This document shows positions 16,430-22,436 of a stretch of DNA of 22,436 bases, piece after piece (positions within the stretch are counted from its first letter, which is position 1; every line of letters starts with the position of its first letter). The notes under the pieces are model-generated. The model saw only the letters and a program-made list of their open reading frames with translations, was not told the DNA's origin and did not search any database. The DNA is taken from positions 1 to 22,436 of IMG/VR virus record IMGVR_UViG_3300017768_000101, one strand, 5' to 3'. The position numbers were made by a program, and so were the translations under genes. The DNA is from a virus.

Positions 16430-16861
16430 TTAAGCTACGGTAAAGCCAGAAGCATAGAACTTCCTACCATCACCGATTGTTTCTACTACGTCAGCAGTAA
16501 CTTTACCAGCGTTAAAAGTACCTGCAATTGTGTATCTAGCACCTAAATATCTTTGGCCTTTGCCAGCAATATCTGGGTTAATACGAACAACTACATTTTT
16601 ACCTAGTGTTAATGCTGCTGTAAGGATAGCATCGGTGCTACCAATTACAGTAGGAGAACCTAAGTTTGCTGCTGCACTACTAATAACTTCAAACTTTACG
16701 CTTGTACCATTAGCTAGTGCTTCTGTTACTGCAAAGTTCATATACAAAGCAGTACCTTCACCTACATCTCTAGCAACACTTAAATCAATAGTGTTTGTAG
16801 AAACAGCAGTTGTAGTTAATGCTTGATCTTCGCTCACTCGGAGCAGTTTGTCTGTAATCAT
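16430..16861 (-). CDS. Capsid cement/decoration protein, Bbp16-like, 143 aa
   Basis: Resembles the Bbp16 family, which in Bordetella phage BPP-1 forms cement dimers on the capsid surface. Recognisable blocks are MITDKLLRVSEDQAL at the start, NTIDLSVARDVGEG, SPTVIGSTDAILTA, KGQRYLGARYTIAG and a C-terminal GRKFYASGFTVA. The protein is predicted nearly all beta, consistent with a jelly roll, and the length matches the family. GGAG precedes the ATG by about 11 bases. It lies directly downstream of the major capsid gene with a 45-base AT-rich gap, as expected for a protein needed in near-stoichiometric amounts. The assignment is by remembered family pattern, not by alignment. Confidence 0.8.
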   Translation of the reverse strand: MITDKLLRVSEDQALTTTAVSTNTIDLSVARDVGEGTALYMNFAVTEALANGTSVKFEVISSAAANLGSPTVIGSTDAILTAALTLGKNVVVRINPDIAGKGQRYLGARYTIAGTFNAGKVTADVVETIGDGRKFYASGFTVA

Positions 16862-16906
16862 TTTAAGAAATTCTCCAAAAAAATAGAAATAAATATCTTG
16901 TAACTA

Positions 16907-17926
16907 TTAAGTCACACGAGCTTCAGCATTGATTAGTGCATCTACTCTTCTTAGAGGAACACCCAAGAATGATAAGTAGCTTTGTGCTGATCCAAACTGA
17001 GATAAACCTTCTTGTATTGATAATACATTTTGTGATTTATCAAGTGCAGCAATACTCATGCCTGAGTGAACAGTTCTGTTCATATAGAACGCTGCTCTTC
17101 CCATAGCCATGTTTGGTATTCTGTATAATGCTCTAGCCATCAATTTAACTAAGTTAGTTGATGCAGCAGCAGTTTGTGTATTAGCACTACCAAGTAGGTC
17201 AGAAATGTCAACGTTGCAAATACGAACAACGTATCTCCAATCTTTAACAACCAAACCGTTTTTCCATTGGTAACGAGTAGCAAAAGCTTGTAACCTTGTA
17301 CCGTCACTATTGTAAACAGTTTGCTCACCAAGATCTTCGTGTGTTAAACCTGCTTTAGATCCTTTTGGAAAAGGACAATAAACAGTATTGTCACCCCAAA
17401 CAACTAGATAAACAGAAGCGTTATCAGAACCTGATCCACCTGCATCAAGAATGTTTACAGCATTATCTGCGGAAAGATCACCGTATCTTGGTGCAAGACC
17501 TAGAAACTTTTTAGGATCTGTTCCGGGATTACCGTAGAACATTGTCTCAGCTTGAGTCTGGTTCATTGCTTCCAAGAACGCAGTATCTTCAGATAAACGG
17601 AACTGTGCGGTGTTACCATTTAACATTGCTAAGTCTTTGTCTACTTCAGAACGTGCTTCTAGGATTCCGCAAGCTTCATCAATTTGTGCTGTTGTTGACT
17701 TGCTTGATGGAATACCTTGGTTTAATGCTCTCCAGTAAACACCGGGTAAACCTGTTCTGATAACTACACGTTCACCAGTAGGTAAATTACCTTCCTTAAA
17801 AACGCAGTCATCTAGTATTTCGTTGCTCTGTGATAACAGTTCTGCAACGATTGGAACTCTACCGTCTGGGTCAGATCTTTTTGCCCAATCCGCTAGTGTT
17901 AAATTTGCTGTTGAGAGTGTAGCCAT
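16907..17926 (-). CDS. Major capsid protein, BPP-1 (Bbp17)-like, 339 aa
   Basis: The main shell protein, expected to have the HK97 fold. Family features are the N-terminal arm (LTLADWAKRSDPDGRVPIVA), LPTGERVVIRTGLPGVYWR, the central FLEAMNQTQAETMFYGNPG and the C-terminal MALYRIPNMAMGRAAFY-type segment. The length is near that recalled for BPP-1-type capsid proteins. AAGGAG lies eight bases before ATG 17926, in the 11-base gap after the scaffold gene, giving tight co-expression. Codon use here is less extreme in A/T than in the internal proteins, as often seen for highly expressed capsid genes. No late-promoter motif copy lies directly in front of it, unlike T7, which has phi-10. Confidence 0.9.
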   Translation of the reverse strand: MATLSTANLTLADWAKRSDPDGRVPIVAELLSQSNEILDDCVFKEGNLPTGERVVIRTGLPGVYWRALNQGIPSSKSTTAQIDEACGILEARSEVDKDLAMLNGNTAQFRLSEDTAFLEAMNQTQAETMFYGNPGTDPKKFLGLAPRYGDLSADNAVNILDAGGSGSDNASVYLVVWGDNTVYCPFPKGSKAGLTHEDLGEQTVYNSDGTRLQAFATRYQWKNGLVVKDWRYVVRICNVDISDLLGSANTQTAAASTNLVKLMARALYRIPNMAMGRAAFYMNRTVHSGMSIAALDKSQNVLSIQEGLSQFGSAQSYLSFLGVPLRRVDALINAEARVT

Positions 17927-17937
17927 TTAATAACTCC

Positions 17938-18633
17938 TTACTTGTTTTGCTGATTAGAATATAGTGCATTTGCTATGCCGTTAAAATCTTTTGGAATACC
18001 ATTGCTTTTAGCATTAGCACCTTGAGAATTACCAACATAACTGTCTTCACTAATTGCCTTACCTGCTCGGTACATAAACCGAATTACTTCGGGATGGTTT
18101 CCCAAGCCAGATTCTGACAGCAACTGTTTAAAAGTAGAAGTACCGAAAGCATCAAGGGCTGATTTTGCAACTTCTAGATTGGCATCAAAAGTTTCGCCAC
18201 CAAATTCATCATCTGATTTTGAATTTTCTGCCCATTCTACTCGTGCCTTTTCAACCTGTTCTGCTTGTCTTGCCTGTATTACAGGTGCGACTTTGTCTAA
18301 TACTTTTTGTGCAGCTTCCTGTGGCAGGTCAAGTTCTTTAGCGACTTCACCGAATGCAGTTAATACATCGGGGTCGAGTACCTCTGGTGCGTCAGCCACC
18401 TTATCGTTGAACTCGTATTTCTCAGGAGCACCTTCTGGGGTTTCCTGTTCGCTAGTTTCACTTTCAACAGAGGATTCATCCGAATCTTGTTGATCCGCTA
18501 CAGTTTCAGCTTGTTGCTGTGTATTTTCAGTATTAGTAGTTTCAACTGATTGCTCAGTTTGTGTTCCTTCTACTGCTTGCTGTGTGCTGCCTTCATTGGT
18601 TTGGTTGGCTTCCGTCATCAGCGTTTCTGACAT
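17938..18633 (-). CDS. Capsid assembly scaffolding protein, 231 aa
   Basis: Acts inside the procapsid to direct shell assembly and is lost before or during packaging. The first 75 residues are highly acidic and Gln/Thr/Glu-rich low complexity (TEQSVETTNTENTQQQAET). A helical core follows with the usual pattern PEKYEF, LDPDVLTAFGEVAKELDLP, then EAAQKVLDKVAPVI. It ends with a Asn/Gln/Lys tail (ALYSNQQNK). T7 gp9 is longer (307 aa) but has the same layout. The start at 18633 has AAGGAG eight bases upstream, lying inside the preceding gene, so the two overlap by 41 bases in different frames. It is immediately followed by the major capsid gene, as expected. Confidence 0.87.
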   Translation of the reverse strand: MSETLMTEANQTNEGSTQQAVEGTQTEQSVETTNTENTQQQAETVADQQDSDESSVESETSEQETPEGAPEKYEFNDKVADAPEVLDPDVLTAFGEVAKELDLPQEAAQKVLDKVAPVIQARQAEQVEKARVEWAENSKSDDEFGGETFDANLEVAKSALDAFGTSTFKQLLSESGLGNHPEVIRFMYRAGKAISEDSYVGNSQGANAKSNGIPKDFNGIANALYSNQQNK

Positions 18634-18937
18634 TTTTTTGCTCCTTAATCATTGTCGGGTATAGTTCTGGGCAGAGAGTGTGGATTAAGTTTAGTATTTG
18701 CAAACCATAATTCCTGTTACCTTCGCTAAATGACATTGCCATTGCGTTAGTGTTGAACGATGATCGGAAAACACCTGCTTGCTCCAGAAGTCTCCAGATT
18801 AATCTGCGACCCCTCTTGCTGCTCATCAACCATTTGATGTCCGACTCTTCATTTTGGCGGTCAATTCTTTCTTCAGACTTTTTACTGTCTTTAGATTTCT
18901 GTTGACTTTTGAGGTCGAGAGGATTGTATTCACTCAT
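18593..18937 (-). CDS. Bbp19-like phage protein, 114 aa
   Basis: Matches the remembered Bbp19-like family found beside capsid genes in BPP-1-type phages. The core reads DIKWLMSSKRGRRLIWRLLE, then AGVFRSSFNTNAMAMSFSEG, then NYGLQILNLIHTLCPELYP. The first 30 residues are polar and charged and probably disordered. Its molecular role is not established to my knowledge; its constant place just before the scaffold suggests head assembly or packaging. It is the first gene after candidate promoter copy 3, 27 bases downstream. The ribosome binding site is poor (TTAGAG only four bases away). Its 3' end overlaps the scaffold start. Confidence 0.75.
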   Translation of the reverse strand: MSEYNPLDLKSQQKSKDSKKSEERIDRQNEESDIKWLMSSKRGRRLIWRLLEQAGVFRSSFNTNAMAMSFSEGNRNYGLQILNLIHTLCPELYPTMIKEQKNVRNADDGSQPNQ

Positions 18938-18964
18938 GCTCTAATATATCTAGTCATAACCGTG

Positions 18965-18976
18965 TTACGGTCACAC
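18965..18976 (-). promoter_or_regulatory. Candidate late promoter motif, copy 3 (scaffold/capsid unit)
   Basis: Perfect GTGTGACCGTAA on the minus strand, one base after the TAA of the last small gene and 27 bases before the Bbp19-like ATG. It heads the Bbp19-scaffold-capsid-cement-tail unit, matching phi-9 of T7, which lies upstream of the scaffold gene. Confidence 0.6.
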
Positions 18977-18977
18977 C

Positions 18978-19121
18978 TTATGCTTTTTTGCTTTGGCTAT
19001 CTTTTAATGCTTTAGCAGTTGGTGCTCCTTTTGACCCCGGCTTACGCATTTTTTCACCAGAACCTCCTTTAATTCTTTTACGTTTTGCGTGAATGTTTGC
19101 CCATAATCCTTGATTTTTCAT
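18978..19121 (-). CDS. Small basic conserved-type protein, 47 aa
   Basis: Starts MKNQGLWANIHAKRKRIKGG, continues GSGEKMRKPGSKGAPTAKAL and ends SQSKKA. It is very rich in Lys/Arg with a Gly-Ser-Gly turn. This pattern (LWANIHAKRKRI followed by G-S-G-E and KPGSKGAPT) is one I recall from many marine phage genomes as a tiny conserved ORF of unknown role. The high charge would suit nucleic-acid binding or packing with the genome, which is inference. The ATG follows the previous stop by two bases (TAATTATG) and has no Shine-Dalgarno, so it is probably translated by coupling. Its stop is one base from candidate promoter copy 3. Confidence 0.75.
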   Translation of the reverse strand: MKNQGLWANIHAKRKRIKGGSGEKMRKPGSKGAPTAKALKDSQSKKA

Positions 19122-19123
19122 AA

Positions 19124-19267
19124 TTAAAACATTGAAGGATAAAGTTTTTTAAGTTTATCTAATTCTTTTATTTGTTTATCAGATGCCATACCGCCTTCTT
19201 TCATAGCTTCTAATGTTGCTGCTTTTCTTTTTATTTTTGCAGGTATAATATTTTTTGCGTCAGCCAT
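19124..19267 (-). CDS. Small Lys-rich protein, 47 aa
   Basis: Starts MADAKNIIPAKIKRKAATLE and ends KKLYPSMF, with a central AMKEGGMASDKQIKELD stretch. It is predicted mostly helical with two basic helices split by a Gly-Gly turn. No family assigned. Its ATG overlaps the stop of the upstream gene by one base (TAATG). A GGAGGT lies about eight bases before it within the end of that gene. Strict packing between two equally tiny genes and a good ribosome binding site support it as real. Confidence 0.7.
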   Translation of the reverse strand: MADAKNIIPAKIKRKAATLEAMKEGGMASDKQIKELDKLKKLYPSMF

Positions 19268-19446
19268 TATTTATTACCTCCGTATAATTTGTCAGCAAAT
19301 TGTTCTAGTTTAGATTTTTTATTTTTCTTTTTGTTTGCTTCATTTGCATTGTGTTTTTCTATCATTTGTTTATATCTCATCCTGTAATCTCCCGGCATAT
19401 CACCGTACCCAAAGTTACCCGGTGTTTTAATGTTTTGGCTTCCCAT
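19267..19446 (-). CDS. Small Lys/Asn-rich protein, 59 aa
   Basis: Starts MGSQNIKTPGNFGYGDMPGD, then YRMRYKQMIEKHNANEANKK and a Lys-rich run, and ends FADKLYGGNK. The N-terminal third is Gly/Pro-rich and probably flexible; the rest is a basic helix. AGGAG sits nine bases before ATG 19446, close to the stop of the staple-like gene. No family is recognised. It is the first of three consecutive tiny genes between the staple-like gene and candidate promoter copy 3. Confidence 0.7.
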   Translation of the reverse strand: MGSQNIKTPGNFGYGDMPGDYRMRYKQMIEKHNANEANKKKNKKSKLEQFADKLYGGNK

Positions 19447-19455
19447 AATAAACTC

Positions 19456-19818
19456 CTATGCTAAATAAGTTGGACTTTTAGCAACAGGTGTTGCTTCTAA
19501 TGCAGGTTTGGGTTGGGTTTCGTACAAACCTTTTGCCTGATCTTTTGTTTTATCAATAGGATCAATACCCATTGCAGTTATTTGTAGCTCTACATTTTGT
19601 TCAACACCATCTTTTTCTTGACTTTCTCTAACAGTTTTTACATACGCCATAGCTTTAATCATCATTTCGCTACCTGCTTCTGGCAACTTTTCTATGCCTA
19701 GCTTTTCTAGCTCTTCTCTACCTAACGATATACACAAACCGTAGCTATACAACGGTTCGTCATACATTTCTTTGCTGTCAATAGGTTGTGGGTCTTTTTT
19801 TAGATCAATTAAATCCAT
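19456..19818 (-). CDS. Putative capsid staple-like protein, 120 aa
   Basis: Small protein just downstream of the portal. Conserved-looking blocks are EPLYSYGLCISLGREELEKL, IEKLPEAGSEM and VELQITAMGIDP. The YPYGL...L..EeLEKLGI then LQIT.M pattern resembles small proteins of epsilon15/BPP-1-type podophages annotated as capsid staple or stabilising proteins, which clamp the outside of the shell. I recall this pattern rather than having aligned it. The C-terminal 30 residues are Pro/Ala-rich and likely disordered. Its ATG directly follows the portal stop (TAAATG), with GGAGGT inside the last portal codons. An alternative is an uncharacterised head protein. Confidence 0.6.
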   Translation of the reverse strand: MDLIDLKKDPQPIDSKEMYDEPLYSYGLCISLGREELEKLGIEKLPEAGSEMMIKAMAYVKTVRESQEKDGVEQNVELQITAMGIDPIDKTKDQAKGLYETQPKPALEATPVAKSPTYLA

Positions 19819-21498
19819 TTATACCTCCAATGGTGATGGTGAATTGTAACCACTAAATTGATTCATCATGTCCATCATAGATGGATCTCCAGTTTTTGAA
19901 TCATTTAGTTTAACTGCATTTTCTACAGCACGTTGTTCTGCTTCAGCTTTTGCTGCTGCTTGCTGTGCTGCTGCTCTTTCTTGACGTATCCTAGCTACAC
20001 GTTCACCTCCAACTATTAACTTAGGATCTACTCCTAGCATATCTGCATATCCATCAGCCCATGCATCAGAATCAAATTTATCTAAAACATCAGGTTTCAT
20101 TTGGGCAACCATACCCATATTATTAACGTACCTATCAACACTATTTGTACCAATTGCACGTTGTGCTTGTGCCAACATAGAAACAAATTCTACGTTTAAT
20201 TCCATGCCTTGCAACTCTTCTGGAGCAGGTGGCACTAAATTATTTTCAATCATTCTATTAAAAGTATTATCTATTAATGGATCTAGCAATTCGTTATGTA
20301 ATCGTTCCAATACTGGACCTAACATTAATAATTTTTCTTCATGTCGTTCTGCTACTTCTGTTGCAGTCATCCTAGTATCAGTAGCATTAGCCAACATAAG
20401 AAACAAATCAGCATAAAAACTACTATTTATTCTTTGCCTTACGTCTTGTATATCTGCTAATAAATGATTTAAATTAAGGTTTACGTTAAATGCTGTCTCA
20501 ATTTTGCCTTGTTGTCCATCAATAAACGTAACTCCACCCGGAAGACTGTCCACATCACGGTTTTTCATGTAGCTAGGTACTTGTAATGGTGGTTTTGTTT
20601 GGTAATCAATGCCTTGTGCTTTGCGTAATTGTTCATGTTGTAACTGTTTTACGTCACCTAATGCTTCCATTCCCGGTGAATTGCCATAAATATCACCACC
20701 AGATATACCCCATCTAGGTATAACAGCAGGGAATTCTTTATATCCACTTTCTCTTAGTACTTGTTCGCCATCACCACCTATTTCAAAGTAACAAGATTTG
20801 TATGCCATGTTCATATTGTCCTTCTTTTTAAAATCACGCTCTCTATCATCCCTTGGTTCTATCGCATGAACTAACGTAATCCATTGGTCTAGTGAACCTC
20901 TGTCAAACAAATTCTTAACAGACGTTGAACATTTGTTATATCCAAATTCTCTTACTACTTCTCCTACTGTTTTTTGAAATTCTCTGTACAAAGTGTTAAC
21001 CCTGCCTTGATAATCCGTAGCAATTGCATATTCTCCTATGGTTACCGGGTAATGATGTATAGCTGTTTTAGGATCAGGAAGAATAATAGAACCTGCTGTA
21101 CCAAATGCTCCCAATTCTTCATATATCCCATGCAATGTTCGGTATGTATTGGACTTTTGAAACACCAATTGCATACGTTCTGTTACATCATGAAGCCATA
21201 ACTTAACAGGTGTATATTTATTTAACTCTGGGTCAGCCGTTCCAAGTCTAAACCAAGGTCTTGCAGGGCTTGTTGCACCTGCCATCATACCTGCACCTAA
21301 TGTTCTTAATGCTCTTGTACCAGTATTGTCGTATATAGAGTTATGTCTCCTATGACCTTTGTTCCTATCTTGCTGAAAATAACGTCCATTCCTTGGCAAT
21401 AGATATGTAGTGACTTCTTGCCAATGTGACCACCATGTAGCTCTTTCAGATCTAAGGTGACCCCACCTAGTTAACAGGTCTGCACGTTTTGTTTTCAT
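19819..21498 (-). CDS. Portal (head-tail connector) protein, T7 gp8-like, 559 aa
   Basis: Dodecameric portal at the capsid vertex; it is the DNA channel and the docking site for terminase and for the gp11-like ring. The N-terminus is typical of podoviral head-to-tail connectors: RWGHLRSERATWWSHWQEV, YLLPRNGRYFQ, then RALRTLGAGMMAGATSPARP and WFRLG. Later DVKQLQHEQLRKAQGIDYQ and NATDTRMTATEVAERHEEKL are also characteristic. The length matches T7 gp8 (536 aa). The C-terminus is Ala/Glu-rich (RQERAAAQQAAAKAEAEQRA) followed by a flexible tail. AGGTGG about seven bases upstream, inside the preceding gene's last codons, sets the start at 21498. Confidence 0.94.
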   Translation of the reverse strand: MKTKRADLLTRWGHLRSERATWWSHWQEVTTYLLPRNGRYFQQDRNKGHRRHNSIYDNTGTRALRTLGAGMMAGATSPARPWFRLGTADPELNKYTPVKLWLHDVTERMQLVFQKSNTYRTLHGIYEELGAFGTAGSIILPDPKTAIHHYPVTIGEYAIATDYQGRVNTLYREFQKTVGEVVREFGYNKCSTSVKNLFDRGSLDQWITLVHAIEPRDDRERDFKKKDNMNMAYKSCYFEIGGDGEQVLRESGYKEFPAVIPRWGISGGDIYGNSPGMEALGDVKQLQHEQLRKAQGIDYQTKPPLQVPSYMKNRDVDSLPGGVTFIDGQQGKIETAFNVNLNLNHLLADIQDVRQRINSSFYADLFLMLANATDTRMTATEVAERHEEKLLMLGPVLERLHNELLDPLIDNTFNRMIENNLVPPAPEELQGMELNVEFVSMLAQAQRAIGTNSVDRYVNNMGMVAQMKPDVLDKFDSDAWADGYADMLGVDPKLIVGGERVARIRQERAAAQQAAAKAEAEQRAVENAVKLNDSKTGDPSMMDMMNQFSGYNSPSPLEV

Positions 21499-21501
21499 TT
21501 T

Positions 21502-21828
21502 TTAACCACCTAATAGTGTGTTACCACCAAGATTTAAATTACCAGAATCTACACCTTGTACTCCAGTAAGTAATGTACCAGCAGGTCCTGTTAATGCTGC
21601 CTGTTCTTCTTTCTTAGTTATTGCACTTACATCTGCTCTCTTTCTATTTGCTTTATTCATTTCAATATCAGCACGGTCAGATGCTTCTTTTGCTCTTTGT
21701 TTGGCATCTCTATTAGCCTGTTCTTGCAACCTTAATTGTTTCTTTTGTTGTTGCCTTTGCTTTTCACCAGAATATATTTGATAGCCAACGCTAACCGTAC
21801 CTAGTGCAATAGCTGCTGATACTACCAT
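21502..21828 (-). CDS. Small protein with N-terminal hydrophobic segment and coiled coil, 108 aa
   Basis: Residues 1-18 (MVVSAAIALGTVSVGYQI) form a short hydrophobic stretch. About 60 residues of charged helix follow (EKQRQQQKKQLRLQEQANRD and onward), predicted coiled coil. The tail is Gly/Leu-rich (LTGPAGTLLTGVQGV, then NLGGNTLLGG). Proteins of this layout, with the G.aGTlLTg...LG...LLG ending, commonly sit just before the portal in T7/BPP-1-like podophages. Their function is not firmly known; a minor virion or internal protein is likely. AAGGAGAT eleven bases upstream, overlapping the acetyltransferase stop, sets the start. The portal begins 3 bases after its stop. Confidence 0.7.
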   Translation of the reverse strand: MVVSAAIALGTVSVGYQIYSGEKQRQQQKKQLRLQEQANRDAKQRAKEASDRADIEMNKANRKRADVSAITKKEEQAALTGPAGTLLTGVQGVDSGNLNLGGNTLLGG

Positions 21829-21831
21829 TGT

Positions 21832-22341
21832 TTAAATCTCCTTAGAATACATGATTTCTTGTACACCATATTTTAGTTTTGGTAGCAGTTTAGCTAAAGC
21901 GGTGTGTTCTTTGCCATGCCATAACATCAATTTGCAGCCTTCAGATCTGGCATGATCCTCTGTGACTTTTATTAAACGCAAACCTAATCGCCCACCCCTA
22001 AATTCTTTTTTGATAAACAAAACGTCATTTTGGCAAACTCTTAAGTCCGCATAATGCAAATGATGCATCATCAAATTCATAGAATAACCAATACAAACAT
22101 CGCCTTGCATTGCTAGATAAATAAACAACCAACCTGTTGTATTCATTGTGTCATACAAAGGCCAATTTGGTTTTAACTTCATCACTTGTTTGTTGCGAGC
22201 AATCTCTTCGTAATGCTCTTCAAACAATGGATCTGCTAAGACCTTAAATTCATCTAACGTGCAGAGTCTAATTTCTGTTTTAGGTACTCTACTTTCGTTT
22301 ACAGTAGCTGTATCATCAGTACTTACGGTCACACTCGTCAT
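21832..22341 (-). CDS. GNAT-family N-acetyltransferase, 169 aa
   Basis: Probable acetyl-CoA-dependent acyltransferase. The GNAT motif A, which binds the acetyl-CoA pyrophosphate, is visible as KKEFRGGRLGLRLIKVTEDH at about residues 112-131 after NDVLFI. The preceding strand is IYLAMQGDVCIGYSMNL, and the closing block is LKYGVQEIMYSK. Similar genes lie near packaging genes in BPP-1-like and marine podophages; the substrate is unknown. The ATG at 22341 is the only AUG before the domain, but it has no Shine-Dalgarno (ATCCCTT precedes it). The candidate late-promoter motif lies in codons 3-7, so a transcript starting at that motif would lack this start codon. An earlier or host promoter upstream, or a non-AUG start further in, would then be needed. 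Confidence 0.85.
   Translation of the reverse strand: MTSVTVSTDDTATVNESRVPKTEIRLCTLDEFKVLADPLFEEHYEEIARNKQVMKLKPNWPLYDTMNTTGWLFIYLAMQGDVCIGYSMNLMMHHLHYADLRVCQNDVLFIKKEFRGGRLGLRLIKVTEDHARSEGCKLMLWHGKEHTALAKLLPKLKYGVQEIMYSKEI
22323..22334 (-). promoter_or_regulatory. Candidate late promoter motif, copy 4 (portal unit)
   Basis: Perfect GTGTGACCGTAA on the minus strand, but lying inside codons 3-7 of the acetyltransferase rather than in an intergenic gap. If it works like the other copies, its transcript would begin inside that gene and the first complete gene would be the 108-aa gene before the portal. The position parallels phi-6.5 of T7. Confidence 0.5.
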
Positions 22342-22386
22342 AAGGGATATAATGTATATATCTATTATTGAAACTAATTTTAATTA
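22342..22386. promoter_or_regulatory. Divergent intergenic region with possible sigma-70-like elements
   Basis: This 45-base AT-rich gap separates the minus-strand acetyltransferase from the plus-strand terminase-like start. On the plus strand TATAAT at 22348-22353 is a perfect -10 box, but no matching -35 is seen. On the minus strand AATAAT at 22364-22369 is spaced 17 bases from TTGCAT at 22387-22392, a partial -10/-35 pair. In DNA this rich in A+T such matches occur readily by chance. Confidence 0.3.
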
Positions 22387-22436
22387 ATGCAAGTAAGTCT
22401 TGACTATACGGCTCGTGAATGGCAGCGACAATGTCA
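22387..22436 (+). CDS. Probable large terminase subunit, N-terminal fragment (3' end outside window)
   Basis: Only 16 complete codons are visible, reading MQVSLDYTAREWQRQC, and the frame is open to the right edge. The LDYTaReWQrqc(H) pattern is what large terminase (packaging ATPase) proteins of podophages show just before their Walker A segment, where Y-T/x-P/A-R-x-W-Q-x-x-x-H is common. If correct, this is the packaging motor and it is transcribed away from the structural genes. There is no clear Shine-Dalgarno. The opposite strand is also open across this stretch, so the call depends on the short motif alone and on the next kilobase to the right. Confidence 0.55.
   Translation, partial: MQVSLDYTAREWQRQC

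Noticed and set aside
17149-17331. 60-codon minus-strand ORF in another frame within the capsid gene
   Set aside because: No ribosome binding site, hydrophobic low-complexity product, and full overlap with a well-supported capsid gene.
1-22436. Diversity-generating retroelement, expected by analogy with BPP-1
   Set aside because: No reverse transcriptase motif and no template/variable repeat pair were seen. The tail-fibre C-terminus is outside the window, so absence in the genome cannot be claimed.
1-22436. tRNA genes, CRISPR arrays, insertion sequences or integrase
   Set aside because: None recognised on either strand, and gaps between genes are too short (under about 75 bases) to hold most of them.

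Overview
The window looks like the virion-structure half of a marine podovirus genome. It is AT-rich, with most stretches near one third G+C by eye, and is packed with genes. Essentially everything lies on the minus strand, so it reads from high to low coordinates. The gene content is that of T7-like short-tailed phages, but the head module (major capsid, cement protein, Bbp19-like protein, staple-like protein) resembles Bordetella phage BPP-1 and its relatives. Low G+C, small lysine-rich ORFs of a type recalled from marine phages, and giant polyvalent internal proteins suggest a phage of a marine alphaproteobacterium (SAR11, SAR116 or Roseobacter-like). That host guess is inference; no host marker is present.

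Layout in order of minus-strand transcription. (1) From 22341 to 18978: a GNAT-type acetyltransferase, a small coiled-coil protein, the portal, a staple-like protein, then three very small Lys-rich genes (59, 47 and 47 aa). (2) From 18937 to 12908: a Bbp19-like protein, the scaffold, the major capsid protein, a Bbp16-like cement protein, a protein with a SAP/HeH-like tail, a strong intrinsic terminator, then tail tubular proteins A and B. (3) From 12830 to 1796: a gp14-like internal virion protein, an 809-aa gp15-like core protein, and a giant polyvalent ejection protein that an in-frame TAA splits into 1477-aa and 1174-aa ORFs. (4) From 1732 off the left edge: the tail fibre. At the right edge a plus-strand ORF begins divergently and looks like the N-terminus of the large terminase.

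The main non-coding finding is a perfect 12-bp motif, GTGTGACCGTAA on the minus strand. It occurs four times, once at the head of each of the four blocks (22323, 18965, 12897, 1782). The spacing parallels the T7 late promoters (before connector, scaffold, internal-protein and tail-fibre genes), and the terminator at 16061-16097 sits where T7 has T-phi. These are therefore candidate promoters for a phage-encoded or phage-modified RNA polymerase.

The polyvalent protein carries an ADP-ribosyltransferase-like domain followed by an HETAH zincin motif. The ART part lies in a sharp G+C island (hand count about 47% over 5881-6240, against about 30-32% on each side). The same island contains a 135-codon alternative-frame ORF with a perfect AGGAGGT ribosome binding site, a candidate overlapping gene. 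No tRNA, CRISPR, insertion sequence or integrase was recognised, and there is no gene-free stretch longer than about 75 bases.
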